Shown: positions 49,127 to 54,721 of the stretch, one piece after another
Layout of the letters: every line of letters starts with the position of its first letter
Position numbering within the stretch: the stretch's first letter is position 1
Source of the DNA: a virus
Reading direction: 5' to 3' (one strand)
DNA: 54,721 nt
IMG/VR virus record: IMGVR_UViG_3300046010_002013
Coordinates: 1-54,721 of that record
Made by a program: the position numbers and the translations under genes
The notes under the pieces: model-generated
Database searches by the model: none
Told to the model about the DNA's origin: nothing
The model's input: only the letters and a program-made list of their open reading frames with translations

Positions 49127-49148
49127 ATGAGGCGTTAATTCGCCTCAT
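49127..49148 (+). terminator. Hairpin after the decoration gene, likely terminator
   Basis: ATGAGGCG (49127-49134) pairs with CGCCTCAT (49141-49148) around TTAATT, with TTCAATC following. The T-run is weak, so termination may be partial. Confidence 0.7.
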
Positions 49149-49169
49149 TTCAATCAACAGGGGAGCATC

Positions 49170-49580
49170 ATGGCTGACGTAGTAGCATCACAAACATTGC
49201 TTGACGGTGAACGATTGTTTATTGGCAAGTTTACAAATATCTCTGACGGAACGGGTGAAACTGCGGTTGTCAAAATTAATCCATCAACACTTAGCGTGAA
49301 CGCTTATGGTCGCGCATGTAATGGTGTTAAGATTAATAAAATTTGGTCAACCACACATGGCATGGAAGTTCGTATTTTATGGGACGCAACCACAGATGTT
49401 TTTGCATGGATGATTCCGCAAAATACCAATTATCTTATGGATTTTTCTAGTTTTGGTGGTTTGCCTAACAATGCAGGAACTGGATCGAACGGTAATTTGC
49501 TTTTTACAACGCTGGATGCTTCTGCCGGTGATATGTACACAATTGTCATTGAGTGTACTAAAACTTATGCAACGGCTTAA
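49170..49580 (+). CDS. Conserved virion-associated hypothetical protein
   Basis: The product has 136 residues and begins after an AGGGGAGC site. The pattern is VVASQTLLDGERLFIGKFTNISDGTGETAVVKINPS, then CNGVKINKIWSTTHGMEVRILWDATTD and FTTLDASAGDMYTIVIE. I recognise it as a widespread small beta-rich protein in the capsid-to-tail interval of aquatic phages, without known function. It might be a minor head or neck component. Confidence 0.74.
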   Translation: MADVVASQTLLDGERLFIGKFTNISDGTGETAVVKINPSTLSVNAYGRACNGVKINKIWSTTHGMEVRILWDATTDVFAWMIPQNTNYLMDFSSFGGLPNNAGTGSNGNLLFTTLDASAGDMYTIVIECTKTYATA

Positions 49581-49584
49581 AGTT

Positions 49585-49830
49585 ATGAGTAACGAAATGC
49601 AAATCATGCTGTGGAATATTGGGTTATCACTAATAATCACAATTATTGGTGCCATTTTAAAATACAAATGTGATGAACTGACACGAATTAGCATCTTGCT
49701 AAACAAAACTCGCGAAGAAGTAGCGCGTGAATATGTCACAAAAGTGGAAGTTCACACAGAAATTGATCGTTTAATGAGTCGGCTGGAAATTTTAGATGCA
49801 AAGTTAGACAGAATTATAGAAAGGGGTTAA
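49585..49830 (+). CDS. Small membrane protein with coiled-coil tail
   Basis: The product is 81 residues from the ATG at 49585, 4 bp after the previous stop. An N-terminal membrane segment (MLWNIGLSLIITIIGAIL, about residues 7-24) is followed by a charged helix (TRISILLNKTREEVAREYVTKVEVHTEIDRLMSRLEILDAKLDRIIERG) that should coil. The topology could suit a second holin-type or spanin-like lysis factor or a virion anchor. No family is certain. Confidence 0.66.
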   Translation: MSNEMQIMLWNIGLSLIITIIGAILKYKCDELTRISILLNKTREEVAREYVTKVEVHTEIDRLMSRLEILDAKLDRIIERG

Positions 49831-49834
49831 TAAA

Positions 49835-50422
49835 ATGAGTAAATCATTAAAATATGTAACAGAGTTCGAGTTTCCTTCTGACAAAGGTTACACAGGATCA
49901 TGCGCAAAAGAACCTGCAAAAGCCTATGCTAAAGGTGGTTCATGCAGTGGATACGCTAAAGGTGGATCATGCGGTGATAGCAAGATGATGAAAGCAAAAG
50001 GCGGTAAAGTTGTTGAACGTGCTACAGGTGAAAAATACCCAAGTCGTGAAGCAATGGTTCGTCATGAATCGCTTGAAACACCAAGAATGCAACGTGAAGA
50101 AGTGGTTAAACGCCAAGTTGTCAAAGCACCACAAAACCGCAAACGCGGTGAACCTATGATCTCTGAAAAAACTCGTAGAGTTCCTGAAGGAGCGTTGAAC
50201 GCTATCGCTAACGCTCAACCTAATGTTCCTGGTAACGTTATGATGAAAAAAGGCGGTGCGACGAAGTCAGCAGCTTATGAAAAGAAAGTAGGTAAAGTTA
50301 TGGGTGAATTTAAAGCCGGTGACCTACATTCAGGTAGTAAAACAGGTCCAGACGTAAAGAATCCAAAACAGGCAATCGCTATCGCATTGTCAGAAGCTAG
50401 AAACGCTACTAAGAAAAAATAG
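49835..50422 (+). CDS. DUF6496-type virion protein with repeated A-x-G-G motifs
   Basis: The product has 195 residues. The N-terminus has a tandem motif, AYAKGGSCSGYAKGGSCGDSKMMKAKGGK. The middle is basic and charged. The C-terminus matches DUF6496: YEKKVGKVMGEFKAGDLHSGSKTGPDVKNPKQAIAIALSEAR. That short domain is widespread in bacteria and phages, with no proven function. The protein is very basic and could bind DNA or the inside of the capsid. Confidence 0.78.
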   Translation: MSKSLKYVTEFEFPSDKGYTGSCAKEPAKAYAKGGSCSGYAKGGSCGDSKMMKAKGGKVVERATGEKYPSREAMVRHESLETPRMQREEVVKRQVVKAPQNRKRGEPMISEKTRRVPEGALNAIANAQPNVPGNVMMKKGGATKSAAYEKKVGKVMGEFKAGDLHSGSKTGPDVKNPKQAIAIALSEARNATKKK

Positions 50423-50433
50423 GTGTAATCAAC

Positions 50434-51414
50434 ATGGCATACTCTGGTGAAGTTAGCACAACAGTTTTCAACGCAATAAAGGTGGTAGATCATGCCTTCA
50501 GACGTTGTCGTCTCCCTGCTCAGGCTATCACAGCAGAGATGCAAACTTACGCCTTAGAATCGCTATATTTGCTGCTTTCTGACTTAGCAAACATTAAAAC
50601 ACCAAGCTGGTGTATTGAAAAAGTTATCCTGCCAATGTATGAGAATCAACCGATTGTGACGCTACCAAATGGCACAGTTGAGGTTCTCAATCTAAATTAC
50701 AGAACCTTGCAACCGGTCACTGGCTCAGTGGTGTCAACCTCACTGGCTTACACGGTTAATTTCACCACGCAAACCACTGTTGATACTATTGGTATTGAAT
50801 GGAGCGCAAACGCTGTTCCTTTGACATTTCAAGTTAGCACCAATGGCATTGTATGGGTTACAGTCGGAACGTCGTCTGATACCGCTACAGCAGGTCAAAT
50901 AACATGGACAGACATCTCCGGTGCGCTGGCTTATCAATATTTTAGAATCACATCAACTTTGCCAATTTCTTATACTGCAATCACGATGGGTAATTTGCCG
51001 CAAGAGATTCCTCTCGGTCAGTTGAATCGTGATAGCTATGTTAATCAAAGCAACAAAGTTTTTCCTGGTCGTCCGAGCAATTATTATTTTCAACGTGATC
51101 TGCCACAACCTGTAGTTAATTTATGGCCAGCACCGTTCTCAGCGGCAGAGCAAGCGCAATTAATCCTATGGCGGCATCGTCAAATAATGGATACGCAAAA
51201 TTTACAGCAAGATGTTGAGATCCCACAACGCTGGATTAATGCAATTGTTGATGGATTAGCGGCTGCGGTTGCTAGTGAAACACCGGCAGTTGATATGCAA
51301 TTAATGGCAATTCTCACGCAAAAAGCGGCTATCAGTTTGCAACGTGCTTGGGATGGCGACAATGACGGATCACCAATTCAAATTAATCCTGGCATTGGGG
51401 TTTATACACGATGA
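50434..51414 (+). CDS. P22 gp4-like head-to-tail connector with inserted discoidin-like domain
   Basis: The product has 326 residues. The N-terminal helices (TVFNAIKVVDHAFRRCRLPAQAITAEMQTYALESLYLLLSDLANI) and the end (VNLWPAPFSAAEQAQLILWRHRQIMD, then PQRWINAIVDGLAAAVASE) resemble P22 gp4-type tail accessory factors. Between them, about residues 90-185, a beta-rich segment (VDTIGIEWSANAVPLTFQVSTNGIVWVTVG, ALAYQYFRIT) looks like an F5/8 type C domain. The gp4-type part would bind the portal ring and start the tail. The inserted domain may bind carbohydrate, which is inference. Confidence 0.76.
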   Translation: MAYSGEVSTTVFNAIKVVDHAFRRCRLPAQAITAEMQTYALESLYLLLSDLANIKTPSWCIEKVILPMYENQPIVTLPNGTVEVLNLNYRTLQPVTGSVVSTSLAYTVNFTTQTTVDTIGIEWSANAVPLTFQVSTNGIVWVTVGTSSDTATAGQITWTDISGALAYQYFRITSTLPISYTAITMGNLPQEIPLGQLNRDSYVNQSNKVFPGRPSNYYFQRDLPQPVVNLWPAPFSAAEQAQLILWRHRQIMDTQNLQQDVEIPQRWINAIVDGLAAAVASETPAVDMQLMAILTQKAAISLQRAWDGDNDGSPIQINPGIGVYTR

Positions 51415-51713
51415 GCGTATTTCTCGATCCAAGTGGACAGCCAACGTATGGCATTGCCATTTGTGGTCGTTGTTCGCGCAAAATGTTGTTGTCTGAACTT
51501 TCACCGGATCCAAATTATCCTGGTTTGATGGTGTGCAATGAAGATCGTGATGAATACGATCCTTATCGTCTTGCCCCGCGTAGACCGGATCAGATTGTGT
51601 TGCCGTTCAATCGTCCAGACACACCAATTAACACACATCCTGCTGGCGTTATTCAAGAAGCTGGCGATGAATTTTTTATTACCGAGGACGGTAATTTTTA
51701 TTTGGAGATGTAA
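51411..51713 (+). CDS. Small protein with cysteine cluster, next to the connector
   Basis: The product has 100 residues and overlaps the connector by 4 bp (ATGA). CGRC (18-21) and VCNED contribute a C-x2-C...C zinc-like site: IAICGRCSRKMLLSELSPDPNYPGLMVCNEDRDEYDPYRLAPR. This small protein pairs with gp4-like genes in many podoviruses. The C-terminal IQEAGDEFFITEDGNFYLE resembles a fibre-start module. It may be a neck or tail accessory. Confidence 0.75.
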   Translation: MSVFLDPSGQPTYGIAICGRCSRKMLLSELSPDPNYPGLMVCNEDRDEYDPYRLAPRRPDQIVLPFNRPDTPINTHPAGVIQEAGDEFFITEDGNFYLEM

Positions 51714-51716
51714 AGA

Positions 51717-53873
51717 ATGTCTGACGTACCAAGCAATTTAATCCCAACGCGGATAACACAACTGCCAATTGCTCCCGAAGCATCAGAAGACAGTTTGATG
51801 ATGATTGTTTATCAAGGTAATAACTATCAAATCAGAGTCGGAGATCTTTTGAGTGTTGCTGGTGTTCCTACGACAACGCAAGTTATTGCTGGAACTGGAA
51901 TGACCGGCGGTGGTCAATTAACTGGTAATGTGACACTTAGTGTTGCAAATGGTGGTATTACTAGTACACAGTTAAGTACCACAGGCGTTGCTGCTGGATC
52001 TTACGGTGATGCCACAAATATTCCTGTTTTTACTGTTGATTCAACTGGACGGGTAACAGCCGCATCAACGATTGCCGCAACCATTTCTGGCTACGTTCCT
52101 ACCACACGTCAAGTGATTGCTGGCACTGGTTTAACTGGTGGCGGTCCGTTAAACGCAAATGTGACGCTTGCCGCTGATTTATCTGATAGTTTACCTTTAG
52201 CTGGATTGACTACTGGATCGGCTGGCGTTGCCACATCTATGTCACGATCAGATCACAAGCATCCGCAAGTGGATTTATCGAGTGCTAATGAAGTTGAAAA
52301 TATATTAGGTTTAAGTCATGGCGGTACAGCAAAAAGTATTGTACCGATGGCAGGTGCTGTTGTTTGGTCTGGTGCTGACGGTCTTTATGTCAGTCCTGCT
52401 GGTACTGCTGGGCAAGTTTTAGTTTCTGGTGGTGCTTCTGCGCCAACATGGGGTAACACGGTTTTAATATCTGACCAACCTGCTAATGTTGTTTATGCCG
52501 GTCCTGTGAGTGGTGTAGACGCGCCTTCAGCGTTTCGCGCACTAGTTAATGCAGATTTACCTTCGTCTGGAGTGACTGCTAACACTTACGGATCATCAAC
52601 CACAGTTCCTGTTATTACAGTCAATTCCAAAGGTATTGTTACTGGTGTTACGACTTCATCTATAATCGGCACGTTGTCATATCAAGGCGGTTGGAACGCA
52701 TCAACAAACGTACCGGCTTTAGTTTCTAGTGTTGGTACTAATGGTTATTATTATGTTGTTACCACTGCGGGTGCTACAAATTTAAACGGTATCACTGATT
52801 GGGTAATTGGTGACTGGGCAATATTTAATGGTACGGTTTGGCAAAAGATTGATCAGACTAATACGGTCACTTCAGTAAACGGTCAAACTGGCGCAGTTAG
52901 CGTTGGCACGGTGACTTCTGTTGCGATGACAGTTCCAACTGGTTTGTCTATTAGTGGTACGCCAATCACAACGTCTGGAACTTTAGCGTTAACATTTGCA
53001 TCTGGTTATTCAATTCCAACGGACGCTAATCAAACAAACTGGACAACAGCTTACACACAAACACAGCAATGGAATGGCGGTAGTACAAACTTAGTAGCGG
53101 CTACAGGTAGAACATCGCTGGGTGGTACGACGGTTGGTCAAAGCATGTTTACGCTGACCAATCCAAGTGCAATCACGTTTCCAAGATTCAATGCAGATAA
53201 CACGGTCAGTGCTTTAAATGCCGCTGATTTTAGAACAGCTATTGGTGCAGGAACAAGTTCAACAACGGGTACAGTAACTTCAGTAGGCGGTACAGGAACT
53301 GTAAACGGTATCACGTTGACTGGAACAGTGACAAGTACGGGAAATTTAACGCTCGGCGGTACACTTAGCGGTGTTAGTTTAACAACGCAAGTATCTGGTA
53401 CGCTTCCAGTATTAAATGGCGGTACTGGCACAACCACGCCAGCATTAGTAGCTGGTTCAAATGTAACTATTTCCGGAACATGGCCAAACCAAACTATTAA
53501 TGCAACCGCGTCGGGCGGATCTGTTACGACAGTTTCTATTGTCAGTGCAAACGGTTTTGCAGGAACTGTTGCAACCGCTACAACAACACCAGCTATTACA
53601 TTGACAACAAGTATCACTGGTGTTCTTAAAGGTAATGGTACAGCTATTTCTGCGGCTACGTCTGGCACAGATTATAGTGCGGGGACTTCTGCTTTAGCTA
53701 CGGGTATTTTAAAAAGCACAACAACAACTGGTGCATTGACTATTGCTGTTGCCGCAGACTTTCCAACACTTAATCAAAACACAACAGGCACAGCGGCAAA
53801 TGTAACAGGAATTGTTGCAGTGGCTAACGGTGGAACGGGCAACGCTAATGGTATCAACGGAGGCACATTTTAA
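51717..53873 (+). CDS. Large tail fibre protein
   Basis: The product has 718 residues. The N-terminal anchor is SNLIPTRITQLPIAPEASEDSLMMIVYQGNNYQIRVGDLLS, a typical phage fibre start. Repeated fibre motifs follow: VIAGTGMTGGGQLTGNVTLS and VIAGTGLTGGGPLNANVTLA, then MSRSDHKHPQVDLSS and several GTVTSV and GGTG runs. The end INGGTF is almost the same as that of the gene at 2834-4033. It should form the receptor-contact fibre or its shaft. The receptor cannot be judged. Confidence 0.85.
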   Translation: MSDVPSNLIPTRITQLPIAPEASEDSLMMIVYQGNNYQIRVGDLLSVAGVPTTTQVIAGTGMTGGGQLTGNVTLSVANGGITSTQLSTTGVAAGSYGDATNIPVFTVDSTGRVTAASTIAATISGYVPTTRQVIAGTGLTGGGPLNANVTLAADLSDSLPLAGLTTGSAGVATSMSRSDHKHPQVDLSSANEVENILGLSHGGTAKSIVPMAGAVVWSGADGLYVSPAGTAGQVLVSGGASAPTWGNTVLISDQPANVVYAGPVSGVDAPSAFRALVNADLPSSGVTANTYGSSTTVPVITVNSKGIVTGVTTSSIIGTLSYQGGWNASTNVPALVSSVGTNGYYYVVTTAGATNLNGITDWVIGDWAIFNGTVWQKIDQTNTVTSVNGQTGAVSVGTVTSVAMTVPTGLSISGTPITTSGTLALTFASGYSIPTDANQTNWTTAYTQTQQWNGGSTNLVAATGRTSLGGTTVGQSMFTLTNPSAITFPRFNADNTVSALNAADFRTAIGAGTSSTTGTVTSVGGTGTVNGITLTGTVTSTGNLTLGGTLSGVSLTTQVSGTLPVLNGGTGTTTPALVAGSNVTISGTWPNQTINATASGGSVTTVSIVSANGFAGTVATATTTPAITLTTSITGVLKGNGTAISAATSGTDYSAGTSALATGILKSTTTTGALTIAVAADFPTLNQNTTGTAANVTGIVAVANGGTGNANGINGGTF

Positions 53874-54223
53874 TGACAACAATTGAAGATTTAATAGACA
53901 AAATGTTTGAAAGCAGGAATGCTGCTCATATTGAACACTGGAAAACTAAAAATGGCGAAGTTCATCGTGCGCTTGGATCTTATTATGATGATGTTATCGA
54001 AATGACTGACAAGCTCGTTGAAGCGTATCAAGGAACGTTCGGCATCGTTGGTGATGTTGACGGTGAGGTTGATGACGTTACGCGGTTAATACATGATGAT
54101 ATAATTTGGCTTAACGAAAACAGAAGCAAGATTGCAAAAAATATTCCAGCACTTGAAAACATTATTGATGAGTTGACTGGATTACATATGACAACGCTTT
54201 ATAAATTAGAAAATTTGAGGTAA
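53873..54223 (+). CDS. Helical hypothetical protein between fibre genes
   Basis: The product has 116 residues and overlaps the fibre stop by one base. It is acidic and almost fully helical (IEDLIDKMFESRNAAHIEHWKTKNGEVHRALGSYYDDVIEMTDKLVEAYQG). Its size and fold recall Dps/ferritin-like or starvation-type phage proteins seen near fibre genes, where the segment 'AHI.HW.T.s...H.alg.yYd.v...tD.lvE.yqG' is frequent. I infer a four-helix bundle. Function unknown. Confidence 0.76.
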   Translation: MTTIEDLIDKMFESRNAAHIEHWKTKNGEVHRALGSYYDDVIEMTDKLVEAYQGTFGIVGDVDGEVDDVTRLIHDDIIWLNENRSKIAKNIPALENIIDELTGLHMTTLYKLENLR

Positions 54224-54227
54224 CAAC

Positions 54228-54721
54228 ATGGCTCAAACAGGCTATACACCAATACAACTTTACCGCACGACCACTGCCGCTGCTGCTCCTTTGGCTGCTA
54301 ATTTAAACGCGGGTGAGCTTGCTATCAACATTAATGATGCTGATATGGCTCTTTATGCTGAAAATCAATCTGGCGTTGTTAAACGATTGATGAACAATCC
54401 TGCTGGTTTAAAATATCCTACGGTGGACGGAACAAATGGGCAAGTTATAAAAACTGACGGAGCTGGTAATCTTTCTTGGACTGCTGGTGCATCTGGATCA
54501 TATTTGCCGTTGTCTGGCGGCACGATGACGGGTGCGATTACGTTTTCGGCTGGTCAATTTGGAACAAATGTTAATACGTTTTTATCTACGCCATCTAGTG
54601 CAAATTTAGCTGCTGCGTTAACGGATGAAACTGGAAGTGGTGCTGCAGTTTTTGCTACCTCCCCCACTCTTGTAACTCCCGTGCTTGGCACACCTTCTAG
54701 CGGTACGCTGTCATCTTGTAC
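54228..54721 (+). CDS. Tail fibre protein, N-terminal part (continues at 1)
   Basis: The gene starts at 54228 and runs off the window; it continues at 1 and ends at 479 once the ends are joined, giving about 281 residues. The N-terminus TGYTPIQLYRTTTAAAAPLAANLNAGELAININD is a typical phage fibre start, followed by VIKTDGAGNLSWTAG and LPLSGGTMTGAI. Bases 54595-54721 are the overlap already present at the start. It belongs to the fibre cluster with 51717-53873 and the DUF1566 tip. Confidence 0.87.
   Translation, partial: MAQTGYTPIQLYRTTTAAAAPLAANLNAGELAININDADMALYAENQSGVVKRLMNNPAGLKYPTVDGTNGQVIKTDGAGNLSWTAGASGSYLPLSGGTMTGAITFSAGQFGTNVNTFLSTPSSANLAAALTDETGSGAAVFATSPTLVTPVLGTPSSGTLSSC
54595..54721. 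repeat. Terminal overlap of the contig, copy 2
   Basis: Identical to bases 1-127; see that entry. It should be removed once when the sequence is circularised. Confidence 0.93.

Noticed and set aside
53138-53668. 176-codon minus-strand ORF
   Set aside because: It is a mirror of the threonine/valine-rich fibre gene on the opposite strand, with no ribosome site or family.
1-54721. tRNA genes
   Set aside because: No cloverleaf with the usual T-loop (GTTCRANYC) and acceptor pairing was noticed by eye; a tRNA scan was not run.

Overview
This window is a nearly complete double-stranded DNA tailed-phage genome. Bases 54595-54721 repeat bases 1-127 exactly, so it reads as a circular map of 54,594 bp that was cut inside a tail-fibre gene. 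The exact 127-base overlap looks like an assembly overlap rather than a biological terminal repeat. Gene order and protein families point to a lytic podovirus-like phage of a Gram-negative, probably aquatic, bacterium. It has an Sf6-type small terminase, a large portal, a gpT-like HK97-fold capsid protein, P22 gp4/gp10-like tail proteins and large ejection-type proteins. I see no integrase, RNA polymerase, reverse transcriptase or tRNA gene.

Layout. Late genes run rightward from about 36.6 kb, across the cut, to 16.9 kb. In order they are: terminase small subunit, a 0.6-kb non-coding stretch rich in RNA hairpins, terminase large subunit, a PcfJ-domain protein, portal, a GroES-like protein, scaffold, cement protein and major capsid protein. 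Then come a gp4-like connector, tail fibres with a DUF1566 tip, holin and M15 endolysin, an adaptor, a gp10-like protein, a GNAT protein and four large ejection-type proteins. A rho-independent terminator closes this block near 16.98 kb. The leftward block (28.9 to 17.0 kb) carries small early genes, a DNA-base hypermodification cassette, then HD nucleotidase, DUF3310, family B DNA polymerase, Sak4-like ATPase, SSB-like protein, PD-(D/E)XK nuclease and RuvC-like resolvase. The rightward early block (29.2 to 36.2 kb) carries an SF2 helicase, a primase-polymerase/helicase and many small genes. The two early blocks diverge from a 299-bp AT-rich region with twin promoters that share a -35 element and flanking bases.

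The most interesting system is the cassette at 22.8-27.7 kb. It encodes a thymidylate-synthase-family enzyme (likely dUMP hydroxymethylase), a P-loop kinase and a separate 5-hmdU-kinase helical-domain protein, an amino acid:DNA transferase-type protein, a fold-type II PLP enzyme and two small unknown proteins. Together they predict that thymidines carry an amino-acid-derived hypermodification, made by replacing T with 5-hydroxymethyl-dU, phosphorylating it in DNA, adding an amino acid and trimming it with PLP chemistry. No radical SAM enzyme is present, so a ViI-like aminoethoxymethyl-type product is my best guess.

Two non-coding elements also stand out. One is a cluster of ten exact ATCGTTCG/CGAACGAT octamers just before the small terminase gene. 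The other is the hairpin-rich region between the terminase subunits (37211-37822), with 16-, 18- and 22-bp stems. Its G.U pairs indicate a plus-strand transcript, possibly a large ornate phage RNA. All function calls come from reading sequence and remembered family motifs; no database search was run.
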